From WJMT01 sp964456985 (lineage in GTDB: Bacteria; Acidobacteriota; Aminicenantia; Aminicenantales; Aminicenantaceae): 24,711 bases of DNA. Location of the stretch: positions 1-24,711 of the forward strand of contig CAYWDH010000041.1 of the NCBI GenBank assembly GCA_964456985.1. Direction: 5' to 3'. The translations under genes and the position numbers were made by a program. How positions within the stretch are numbered: the stretch's first letter is position 1; the number at the start of each line of letters is the position of its first letter. Positions 1 to 6,715 of this stretch are shown piece by piece. The notes under the pieces are model-generated. The model worked only from the letters and a program-made list of their open reading frames with translations, made no database searches and was not told the DNA's origin.

Positions 1-55
1 GAACGCTTGACTGGCAGTCAAGAGGTCGTGGGTTCAAATCCCATCAGCTCCACCA
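1..55 (+). tRNA. tRNA-Ala (anticodon GGC), 3' part only
   Basis: The 5' acceptor strand and most of the D arm lie outside the window. The anticodon stem CTTGA (6-10) pairs with TCAAG (18-22) around the loop CTGGCAG, giving anticodon GGC at 13-15, which reads Ala GCC. The T arm is GTGGG, TTCAAAT, CCCAT. The 3' acceptor strand CAGCTCC (45-51) is followed by A52 and an encoded CCA at 53-55. T at the position-70 equivalent fits the G3:U70 identity pair of tRNA-Ala, but G3 itself cannot be seen. Confidence 0.88.
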
Positions 56-75
56 CCCCTGCCTTTTCTGTCGCA

Positions 76-104
76 TTGACTCTTTTTTATTTTATTGATA
101 TTCT
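76..104 (+). promoter_or_regulatory. sigma70-type promoter for polX, probably giving a leaderless mRNA
   Basis: TTGACT at 76-81, a 17-base spacer and TATTCT at 99-104. The expected transcription start is about 110-112, only 4-6 bases before the ATG at 116. There is no Shine-Dalgarno sequence before that ATG, which fits a leaderless transcript. Confidence 0.6.
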
Positions 105-115
105 TATAGTTACGC

Positions 116-1855
116 ATGCCCGTACACAACAATGATATTGCTGATATTTTCAGTGAATTTGCTGATTTATTAGAGATCAAAGGGGCCAACCCATTCAGGA
201 TCAGGGCATACAGGAATGCCGCACGTACCATAACCGGTCAGTCAAAGAACATAAATGATATGGTACGGGGAGGGGAAGACCTGACCTGTCTGCCCGGAAT
301 TGGAAAAGATCTTGCTGCAAAAATAAAGGAGATCGTAGAGACAGGTGAGCTTTCCAAACTGAACGACCTCAAAAAAGAACTTCCTGATGGTTTGAGCAAG
401 CTAATGAATATACAGGGTTTGGGACCTAAGAAGATCAAAGTTTTGTTTCATGATTTGGGGATCACATCTGTCAAAGGGCTTAAGAAAGCAGCACAGGACC
501 ACAGACTGCGTGAACTTGAAGGATTCGGGGATAAGACCGAGCAAAATATCCTTGGAGAGATCGAACGCTTTGAAGAAGAGAAAAGGAAGCACGGAGGAAA
601 AGAAAGGATCAAGCTGTTCCGTGCTGAGCAGATCGCTGAAAACTACAGGGAATATCTGGAAAAATACGAAGAAGCGGAGAAAGTCCAGATTGCCGGGAGT
701 TACCGGAGAAGAAGGGAGACTGTGGGGGATCTGGATATTCTGGCTGTTTGCGGGAAAGAGACCGGCCTTATGGATCATTTTGTTGAATATGAAGATGTGG
801 TTAAAATCATTTCTAAGGGCAAGACCAAATCCTCGGTACTGCTTCGGACCGGATTACAGGTAGACCTTAGGGTCATACAGCCGGAAAGTTACGGAGCCGC
901 CCTGCTTTATTTTACAGGGTCCAAGGATCACAACATAGCTGTCCGTAAAATCGGGGTCGGAAAGAATCTAAAAATCAATGAATACGGAGTGTTCAAAGGA
1001 GATAAACGCATAGCCGGAAAAACAGAAAGCGAAGTCTATAAAACAGTGGGACTTCCCTATATTGAGCCTGAGCTCAGAGAAGACAGGGGGGAGATAGGAG
1101 CAGCACAAAAAGGGAATCTGCCCAAGCTGGTGGAGCTGGATGACATCCGGGGCGATCTGCATATGCATACCCGTTATTCCGACGGAAGATTTACCATAAA
1201 AGAGATGGCTGAGGCCGCTCAAAACAAAAGGTATGAGTATATCGCTATATCCGACCATTCCAGGCATCTTACTGTGGCCAGGGGCCTGGATGAAAAGAGA
1301 CTGACAAAACAGATGAAAGAGATCGATAAGCTCAATCAGGAATTAAAAGACATACGGATACTCAAGTCAATTGAGCTGGATATCCTGGAAGACGGCTCCC
1401 TGGACTTACCTGATGAGATTCTCAAAGACCTAGATCTGGTGCTGTGTTCTGTTCACTATAAATTCAATCTTTCCATGGAAAAACAGACGAACAGGATTTT
1501 AAAAGCAATGGATAATCCTTATGTGAATATTATCTGTCATCCTAGCGGAAGGCTGATCAATGAACGCCCTCCGTATGAAGTCAATATGGAAAAGCTCATT
1601 AAATCCGCAAAAGAGAGAAGCTGTTGTATGGAACTCAATGCCCATCCGGACCGGTTGGATTTGAATGATATTTACTGTAAAATGGCTAAGGAAGAGGGTG
1701 TTAAAGTGGCCGTATCAACGGATGCGCACACACAGAATGACTTGGATTTTATGCGCTTTGGTGTGGGACAGGCAAGAAGGGGTTGGTTGGAGCCGGGGAA
1801 TGTTCTGAATACCAGAGACTGGAAAGAATTAAAGACCCTACTCGGACGAAAATAA
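116..1855 (+). CDS. polX: Family X DNA polymerase with C-terminal PHP phosphoesterase domain
   Basis: Bacterial PolX fills short gaps during base-excision and double-strand-break repair; its PHP domain gives 3'-5' exonuclease and, in studied members, AP-endonuclease activity. Residues 1-160 hold helix-hairpin-helix segments (LPGIGKD near 59, IQGLGPK near 99, LEGFGDK near 134). The nucleotidyltransferase core has GSYRRRRETVGDLD, with metal Asp at D205 and D207 and the third at D250, followed by YFTGSKDHN. The PHP domain (about 343-579) keeps a full metal set: H349, H351, D356, H381, E420, H447, H475, D536 and H538. The length of 579 aa is normal for the family. The ATG at 116 has no Shine-Dalgarno but lies just after a promoter. 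It probably forms an operon with ligA 24 bases downstream, joining gap filling to sealing. Confidence 0.96.
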   Translation: MPVHNNDIADIFSEFADLLEIKGANPFRIRAYRNAARTITGQSKNINDMVRGGEDLTCLPGIGKDLAAKIKEIVETGELSKLNDLKKELPDGLSKLMNIQGLGPKKIKVLFHDLGITSVKGLKKAAQDHRLRELEGFGDKTEQNILGEIERFEEEKRKHGGKERIKLFRAEQIAENYREYLEKYEEAEKVQIAGSYRRRRETVGDLDILAVCGKETGLMDHFVEYEDVVKIISKGKTKSSVLLRTGLQVDLRVIQPESYGAALLYFTGSKDHNIAVRKIGVGKNLKINEYGVFKGDKRIAGKTESEVYKTVGLPYIEPELREDRGEIGAAQKGNLPKLVELDDIRGDLHMHTRYSDGRFTIKEMAEAAQNKRYEYIAISDHSRHLTVARGLDEKRLTKQMKEIDKLNQELKDIRILKSIELDILEDGSLDLPDEILKDLDLVLCSVHYKFNLSMEKQTNRILKAMDNPYVNIICHPSGRLINERPPYEVNMEKLIKSAKERSCCMELNAHPDRLDLNDIYCKMAKEEGVKVAVSTDAHTQNDLDFMRFGVGQARRGWLEPGNVLNTRDWKELKTLLGRK

Positions 1856-1879
1856 AATGAGATCTGGTAACCAATCACA

Positions 1880-3955
1880 ATGAGTCCCAAACGAAAGATC
1901 GAGACAGATTTCAGGGATCCTGCCAAAATGTCCGGGAGTGAAGCTGGGAAGGAAGCTGAGGAACTGAGAGAAGCCATTAATTATCATAATTATCTGTATT
2001 ATGCAAAAAACCAGCCTGAGATATCAGATGCGGCCTATGATACGCTTTTCCACCGGCTTCAGGAACTTGAAATGACTTTTCCTGAAATCAGGACAGATTC
2101 ATCTCCTACACAGAAGGTCGGAGCAGCTCCTGTGGATGAGCATGTGAAAGTTGAACATACGGCCCCTATGCTCAGCCTGAATGCAGTGCTTGATGAGACT
2201 GAAGCTGAGGATTTTGACAGGTTTATAAGAAAGAATGTTGATAAAAAGAAGGACACACTGTATGTGGTAGAACCCAAATTCGACGGGCTCTCCGTGGAAG
2301 TTGTTTATAGAGAAGGAAAATTTGATTACGGAGCGACCAGAGGCGACGGAAGCATCGGACAGGACATATCAGGAAACTTAAAAACGATTGATGCTTTGGC
2401 TCTACAGCTTATAAATGAAAAAGAGCTAAAGGTTCCGGATTTTCTTGCCGTCAGGGGAGAAGTGTTTATGCCCAAGCACGGCTTTCAAATGCTCAATAAG
2501 GAGATGATAGAAAGAGGAGAGCAGCCTTTTGCCAATCCCCGAAATGCAGCAGCGGGCATCATGATGCAGCTTGACCCAAAGAAGGTCGCGAGAAAACCAC
2601 TGGATATCACGTTTTACGAAATACTCAGAATAGAGGGAATGGAGTTTACTTCTCATTGGGAGGAGCTCCGCCAGTTTCCCAAATGGGGATTAAAAACAGA
2701 TAAGAACAACAAAAAGTGCTCTTCTTTTGAGCAGGTCAAGGAGTATCATCAGGAGCTTTCTCAACAAAGGGAAGATCTGCCGTATGAGATCGACGGCATT
2801 GTCATTAAGATTGACTCTAAGGAGATATGGGATAAACTCGGAACAAGACAACGGAGTCCCCGCTGGGCTGTTGCATGGAAATTCCCCCCAAAGAAAGAAA
2901 AGACCCGGCTTGAGGATATTGTGGTTCAGGTCGGAAGGACAGGTATGCTCACTCCTGTGGCCTTGCTTCAGCCTGTGGATGTAGGAGGCGTGACAGTAAG
3001 CCGGGCCACCCTGCATAATGAGGATGAAATCAGGAAAAAAGATATACGCCCGGGGGACATGGTCAGGATTATCCGTGCCGGTGATGTTATTCCTGAAGTA
3101 GTTAGCCGCATTAAAGAACCGGGAAAAAAGAGAGGAAAAAGATTTTCAATGCCCGGGAGGTGCCCGGTTTGCGGGACCAAGGTTTTTAAGGAAGGAGCTT
3201 ATTATTTTTGTTCGGCCGGATTATCCTGCCGGGCTCAGCTCAGGGAACATATCATTCACTATGCCTCCCGTGATGCCATGGATATTGAGGGTTTGGGAAA
3301 AAAGATAGCGAAACAGCTTGAAGAAAAGGATATGGTAAAGGATATCGCTGACCTTTATAAGCTCACAAAGAAAGATTTTATAACACTTCATGGATTTGCT
3401 GAGAGATCAGCTTTAAATCTTTATGAAGCTATCCAGAAAACAAAAATGCCTCAGCTGGATAAGTTTCTCTATGCATTGGGCATCCGCCATGTGGGCCAGC
3501 ATGTGTCCAGGTTGTTAGCCCGGAGATTCCACAGCCTGGGGAACCTGAGGAAAGCAGATCCTGAGCAGCTGGAAAAAACGCATGAGATTGGACCTGAGAT
3601 AGCCCGAAGCGTGGCTGAGTTTTTTAAGGGGGAGGAAAATCTAAGGGTGCTTGAGAAGCTTTATAAACAAGGGATCATAGTGAAGAATATGGTCGGTCAG
3701 CAGAAAAAGGTCCTGGAAAACAGGACTTTTGTGTTTACAGGGGAATTAGAGGAATATTCACGCGAGGAAGCCAAAGATTTGGTCGAGGGACTGGGAGGAA
3801 GAGCCGTATCCAGTGTGAGCAGTGAAACAGATTACCTTGTTGTGGGGAGCCGTCCCGGAAGCAAGCTTGAACAGGCAAAAAAAAATGATATAAAAATCAT
3901 TAAAGAGAATGAGTTCAAAAAGATTATTCAAAAGGGTTTCCGTAAGATAAAATGA
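1880..3955 (+). CDS. ligA: NAD-dependent DNA ligase
   Basis: LigA seals nicks in replication and repair using NAD+. All family domains are visible: Ia domain with YHNYLYY (about 35-41), adenylation domain with the EPKFDG motif (nucleotidyl Lys K133), OB fold, Cys4 zinc finger (C428, C431, C444, C450), helix-hairpin-helix repeats (about 465-600) and a C-terminal BRCT domain (about 612-686, including DYLVVG). The length of 691 aa is slightly above the usual ~670. The first 16 residues look non-conserved, and M17 (ATG at 1928) would give a more typical N-terminus. Neither ATG has a clear Shine-Dalgarno, so the start is uncertain by 48 bases. It lies 24 bases after polX and is probably cotranscribed with it. 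Confidence 0.97.
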   Translation: MSPKRKIETDFRDPAKMSGSEAGKEAEELREAINYHNYLYYAKNQPEISDAAYDTLFHRLQELEMTFPEIRTDSSPTQKVGAAPVDEHVKVEHTAPMLSLNAVLDETEAEDFDRFIRKNVDKKKDTLYVVEPKFDGLSVEVVYREGKFDYGATRGDGSIGQDISGNLKTIDALALQLINEKELKVPDFLAVRGEVFMPKHGFQMLNKEMIERGEQPFANPRNAAAGIMMQLDPKKVARKPLDITFYEILRIEGMEFTSHWEELRQFPKWGLKTDKNNKKCSSFEQVKEYHQELSQQREDLPYEIDGIVIKIDSKEIWDKLGTRQRSPRWAVAWKFPPKKEKTRLEDIVVQVGRTGMLTPVALLQPVDVGGVTVSRATLHNEDEIRKKDIRPGDMVRIIRAGDVIPEVVSRIKEPGKKRGKRFSMPGRCPVCGTKVFKEGAYYFCSAGLSCRAQLREHIIHYASRDAMDIEGLGKKIAKQLEEKDMVKDIADLYKLTKKDFITLHGFAERSALNLYEAIQKTKMPQLDKFLYALGIRHVGQHVSRLLARRFHSLGNLRKADPEQLEKTHEIGPEIARSVAEFFKGEENLRVLEKLYKQGIIVKNMVGQQKKVLENRTFVFTGELEEYSREEAKDLVEGLGGRAVSSVSSETDYLVVGSRPGSKLEQAKKNDIKIIKENEFKKIIQKGFRKIK

Positions 3956-4003
3956 AATATCAAGGGGAATCCGTTCCAATAAACACGATTTTAAGGAGAA
4001 ATA

Positions 4004-4462
4004 ATGCTTCCAATAAAGAAAATTCTGTGGCCGACTGATTTTAGTGAGCCTTCTTATGAGGCTTTAAAAACAGCTCAAGAGTTGGCTGAACACTTTTCAG
4101 CTGAACTCTATGTAGTCCATGTGGTGACTCCGATTCCTATGCTTTCTTCCGCAACCGGGCCGTCTGGTTTTGATGTGGGTGTTTTTCATGAGCAGCTCAT
4201 GGATACCTCAAAGGAGTCCTTGAAAGAGGTCGTTAAAGATAAGATAACAAAGAAAATAAAGATTCACACAAGGATAGTAATGGGCAGGGCTCCGGATGAG
4301 ATTGTCAGCACGGCCAAAAAAGTAAAAGCCGACCTGATCGTCATTTCCACGCACGGAGAGACAGGATGGCGCCATCTGGTTTTTGGATCAGTGGCTGAGA
4401 AGGTGGTCCGTTTTTCCTTGTGTCCGGTTCTCACTATCCGTGAACCTGATATAGACAAATAA
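4004..4462 (+). CDS. Universal stress protein, UspA family
   Basis: A single-domain cytoplasmic Usp of 152 aa. The N-terminal ILWPTDFSEPS strand-loop carries the nucleotide-contacting Asp. The C-terminal part has STHGETGWRHLVFGS, matching the ATP-binding pattern G-2x-G-9x-G(S/T) except that the first Gly is Ser, a common variant. The ending CPVLTIREP is the usual last strand. It is therefore probably an ATP-binding Usp that helps survival in starvation or redox stress; no specific partner can be named. A good Shine-Dalgarno (AAGGAG, 3993-3998) precedes the ATG. It lies 48 bases after ligA and is probably independent in function. Two further Usp domains occur in the window as the tail of the APC permease at 20281. 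Confidence 0.93.
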   Translation: MLPIKKILWPTDFSEPSYEALKTAQELAEHFSAELYVVHVVTPIPMLSSATGPSGFDVGVFHEQLMDTSKESLKEVVKDKITKKIKIHTRIVMGRAPDEIVSTAKKVKADLIVISTHGETGWRHLVFGSVAEKVVRFSLCPVLTIREPDIDK

Positions 4463-4503
4463 TATTTCATTTTATCCAAGATATAAAACATAAATATTTT
4501 TCT
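4461..4503 (+). terminator. AT-rich hairpin with T tract after the Usp gene
   Basis: AATATTT (4461-4467) pairs with AAATATT (4492-4498), and inside this TTTTAT (4470-4475) pairs with ATAAAA (4483-4488); a T run follows. The stem contains only A-T pairs, so it would be weak. Confidence 0.3.
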
Positions 4504-4531
4504 TGACTAAATCCATTTTCAAGATTAGAAT
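4503..4531 (+). promoter_or_regulatory. Near-consensus promoter of the first barrel gene
   Basis: TTGACT (4503-4508), a spacer of exactly 17 bases and TAGAAT (4526-4531). The predicted start near 4538 leaves a leader of about 26 bases ending in AGGGAG (4551-4556), seven bases before the ATG at 4564. Confidence 0.72.
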
Positions 4532-4542
4532 CTGCTTGAAAA
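4516..4542 (+). promoter_or_regulatory. 8-bp-arm dyad surrounding the -10 box, operator candidate
   Basis: TTTTCAAG (4516-4523) and CTTGAAAA (4535-4542) form a perfect inverted repeat with an 11-base spacer that contains the -10 hexamer TAGAAT. A protein bound here would block RNA polymerase. Both arms are conserved upstream of the second copy. An RNA hairpin role is less likely, because the transcript should start inside the right arm. Confidence 0.55.
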
Positions 4543-4563
4543 TTCATTTAAGGGAGAATATGG

Positions 4564-5442
4564 ATGAAAAAAGCATTTAAAGCAATAGGAATTGCCTTTT
4601 TGGTTTTCTGTTTTGTGGGTTCCCTTTCTGCTCAGATTCAAAAACCGAGCAAACCGTTCACAATTGAAGTGGGTCTTAATTTCGGCACTACGCTAGGATA
4701 TGACATCACGGACAGCACGTATGTAGAACCCGAATGGGGCACATATTGGTTTTATGCGGATGAATCCGGTGAAATCGCTCCTGAGCTGAGCACCCCATTG
4801 TGCTTTGGCGGGAACATCAGCTTGATCACCAGGATGGGACTCGGTGTCCAATTCGCTCTGGATTACAACTTCAACTCAGATGTCACAGGGACAAGCTCCT
4901 ATTTAGGAACAGGATATGACATTTCGGCAGGAAGTTTCAGTTTTGACAGCGACTGGGATATCACAGGGACTGCAAAATTAATGGTTCTGAGCCTGAATGT
5001 CCTTTATAAATATCAAGGTGGTATGTTCAATCCCTGGTTTGCTGCCGGAGGATCTTATTACACTGGAAGTCTTGAAGCCAATACCATGGCCGGATATGGA
5101 ATAAGTTATGCTACATATTTTTGTTATTTCGATGTGGATGAGGATGTCAACGAAGATTTAAGCGGGATCGGATTCAATGTGGGGGCCGGAGCAGATATCA
5201 ACTTCACGCCAAATATCGCCTTTACCATTGAAGGAAGATACTTCATATTAAAAAAATATGAAATATACTGGATGGCAGATGCAACTGGAACGCGCGGTCT
5301 TTACGGCTTTTATGAAGGTACAGTTACACTTTCGAGTTCTTATGCTGATTCTGTGAGTGATCATCTGTACGACTTGATCACACCGTTTGAGTTCAATCCA
5401 TCTTATCTAAAACTGGCTGCTGGAGTCAAAATCTCATTTTAA
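4564..5442 (+). CDS. Outer-membrane beta-barrel protein, paralogue 1
   Basis: Residues 1-23 form a signal peptide (KKAF start, hydrophobic core, cleavage after SLSA). The mature protein has alternating aromatic and polar beta-strands, many Gly and Tyr, and ends KLAAGVKISF; a C-terminal Phe is the outer-membrane insertion signal. The family is an OmpA/OMP_b-brl-type small barrel, and no substrate or partner can be read from the sequence. The length is 292 aa. It has its own promoter, a dyad over the -10 box and a strong AGGGAG ribosome site. The ATG at 4560 was rejected because it runs into a stop after six codons. The next gene is a close copy. Strands are nearly identical between the two, while putative loops near residues 45-65, 180-200 and 235-265 differ. 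Confidence 0.88.
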   Translation: MKKAFKAIGIAFLVFCFVGSLSAQIQKPSKPFTIEVGLNFGTTLGYDITDSTYVEPEWGTYWFYADESGEIAPELSTPLCFGGNISLITRMGLGVQFALDYNFNSDVTGTSSYLGTGYDISAGSFSFDSDWDITGTAKLMVLSLNVLYKYQGGMFNPWFAAGGSYYTGSLEANTMAGYGISYATYFCYFDVDEDVNEDLSGIGFNVGAGADINFTPNIAFTIEGRYFILKKYEIYWMADATGTRGLYGFYEGTVTLSSSYADSVSDHLYDLITPFEFNPSYLKLAAGVKISF

Positions 5443-5444
5443 CT

Positions 5445-5480
5445 CCGTGATATAAAAGAAAGAACACGGGTCAGTTTTTT
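5445..5480 (+). terminator. Possible weak terminator between the barrel copies
   Basis: CCGTG (5445-5449) pairs with CACGG (5465-5469), and GTCAG plus a six-T run follow. The loop is long (15 bases) and the stem short, so readthrough into the second copy is likely. Confidence 0.3.
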
Positions 5481-5501
5481 AAGGAAAGTGAGTGTATTTT
5501 A

Positions 5502-5541
5502 CTGATTATATTAGTTTTCAAGATGAGAATCTGCTTGAAAA
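5502..5541 (+). promoter_or_regulatory. Degraded promoter and conserved dyad of the second barrel gene
   Basis: The dyad arms TTTTCAAG (5515-5522) and CTTGAAAA (5534-5541) match copy 1 exactly. The -10 equivalent is GAGAAT (5525-5530) instead of TAGAAT, and the sequence 17 bases upstream is CTGATT (5502-5507) instead of TTGACT. The duplicated block begins at the TTTTCAAG arm, so the original -35 was not copied. Confidence 0.5.
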
Positions 5542-5562
5542 TTCATTTAAGGGAGAATATGC

Positions 5563-6444
5563 ATGAAAAAAGCATTTAAAGTAATGGGAATTGCCTTTTT
5601 GGTTTTCTGTTTTGTGGGTTCCCTTTCTGCTCAGATTCAAAAACCGAGCAAACCGTTCACAATTGAATTAGGTCTTAATTTTGGCACTACGCTTGGATAC
5701 AGCATCACGGAAAGCACGTATTATGATACCTGGGACTCCTATTGGTTTTGGGATGTAGTGGAAGACGGAGAGATCGCTCCTGAGCTGAGCACCCCATTGT
5801 GTTTTGGCGGGAACATCAGTTTGATCACCAGGATGGGCATCGGTGTCCAGTTCGCTCTGGATTACAACTTCAACTCAGATGTGACAGGGACCAGCTCCTA
5901 TTTAGGAACCGGATATGACGTGTCAATAGGGGATTTCAGTTATGCCACTGACTGGGATATCACAGGGACCGCAAAGTTAATGGTTCTGAGCCTGAATGTC
6001 CTTTACAAATATCAAGGTGGTATGTTCAATCCCTGGTTTGCTGCCGGAGGATCCTATTATACGGGAAGTTTTGAAGCCAGTACCATGGCCGGATACGGAC
6101 TTGATCTTAGTACGTATTTTAATTATGTCGGTTTGTATGAGGATGTGGAGGAGGATCTCAGCGGGATCGGGTTCAATGTGGGAGCCGGAGCAGATATCAA
6201 CTTAACACCGAATATCGCCTTTACCATTGAAGGAAGATATTTCATATTGAAGAAATATGAAATGTACTGGGTGACAGACGCAAGCGGAACGCTCGATGTT
6301 TACGGCTGGTATGAAGGTTATACAATTAGTTTTACGAGTTCTTCTGTTGATTATATAAATGATTACATGTACGACTTGATCACACCGTTTGAGTTCAATC
6401 CATCTTATCTAAAGCTGGCCGCTGGAGTCAAAATCTCCTTCTGA
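5563..6444 (+). CDS. Outer-membrane beta-barrel protein, paralogue 2
   Basis: This tandem copy of the preceding gene has 293 aa, the same signal peptide (cleavage after SLSA) and the same C-terminus (GVKISF). Long stretches match almost base for base, including the leader and the AGGGAG ribosome site (5550-5555). Differences cluster in a few segments, such as the part after GTTLGY, the part after TMAGYG and the segment before YDLITPF. Strands carry mostly silent changes. The membrane scaffold is therefore kept while the exposed loops vary. Function is unknown beyond being an outer-membrane barrel. It has a weaker promoter than copy 1 and may depend partly on readthrough. A strong terminator follows at 6470. 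Confidence 0.88.
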   Translation: MKKAFKVMGIAFLVFCFVGSLSAQIQKPSKPFTIELGLNFGTTLGYSITESTYYDTWDSYWFWDVVEDGEIAPELSTPLCFGGNISLITRMGIGVQFALDYNFNSDVTGTSSYLGTGYDVSIGDFSYATDWDITGTAKLMVLSLNVLYKYQGGMFNPWFAAGGSYYTGSFEASTMAGYGLDLSTYFNYVGLYEDVEEDLSGIGFNVGAGADINLTPNIAFTIEGRYFILKKYEMYWVTDASGTLDVYGWYEGYTISFTSSSVDYINDYMYDLITPFEFNPSYLKLAAGVKISF

Positions 6445-6469
6445 TTTTTTTGCTGGTATAGCTTTTTAG

Positions 6470-6534
6470 AATCGGTGGCCTGAGAACCGCCTCTTCATGA
6501 GAGCGGCTCTTATGTCACCGATTTTTTATTTTTT
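6470..6534 (+). terminator. Strong rho-independent terminator after the barrel pair
   Basis: AATCGGTG (6470-6477) pairs with CACCGATT (6516-6523). An inner stem CCGC-CTC pairs with GAG-a-GCGG around TTCAT, and GAG/CTC pairs lie between. The T-rich tail TTTTTTATTTTTT follows. This hairpin rules out the long upstream start (ATG at 6497) for the following reading frame. Confidence 0.88.
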
Positions 6535-6551
6535 CCATTCACGTGGTCCGG

Positions 6552-6572
6552 CATACCTAAAGTTTAGGTATG
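6552..6572. promoter_or_regulatory. Perfect 21-bp palindrome, operator candidate
   Basis: CATACCTAAA (6552-6561), a central G and TTTAGGTATG (6563-6572) are perfectly complementary. It stands alone 144 bases upstream of the lipoprotein start, just past the terminator, and has no T tract, so it looks like a protein-binding site. The rest of 6573-6703 shows no clear promoter. Confidence 0.55.
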
Positions 6573-6703
6573 ATTTGGGCCTCCTTTCAGTCGTTCCCGA
6601 TAAATCACATAAACAAAAGGCATGGTATAGGCGTATTCAATTAAGAAAGAATATGCAACCAAAGGGAAAATCGACAGTTTATATATTAGAAGCGACGAAA
6701 TCT

Positions 6704-6710
6704 AAAGGAG
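6704..6710 (+). promoter_or_regulatory. Ribosome binding site that fixes the lipoprotein start
   Basis: AAAGGAG sits five bases before the ATG at 6716. The frame is open back to 6497, but that upstream part overlaps the terminator and the palindrome and lacks a ribosome site. Confidence 0.75.
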
Positions 6711-6715
6711 CTGCT

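Larger units (their letters stand above)
4516..6444 (+). repeat. Tandem duplication of about 1 kb (leader plus barrel gene)
   Basis: The two units begin at 4516 and 5515 and the two ATGs are 999 bases apart. Similarity starts abruptly at TTTTCAAG and runs through the leader and whole coding region; the sequence upstream of each unit is unrelated. Confidence 0.9.

Noticed and set aside
1..115. Integration site at the tRNA 3' end
   Set aside because: No integrase, no repeat of the tRNA end within the window, and housekeeping repair genes follow directly.
4560..4577. ATG at 4560 as the start of the first barrel gene
   Set aside because: This frame stops after six codons; the ATG at 4564 gives the signal peptide and matches the second copy.
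6497..6715. N-terminal extension of the propeller lipoprotein frame to an ATG at 6497
   Set aside because: It overlaps a strong terminator hairpin and a perfect palindrome, has no ribosome site, and hides a clear lipoprotein signal that starts at 6716.
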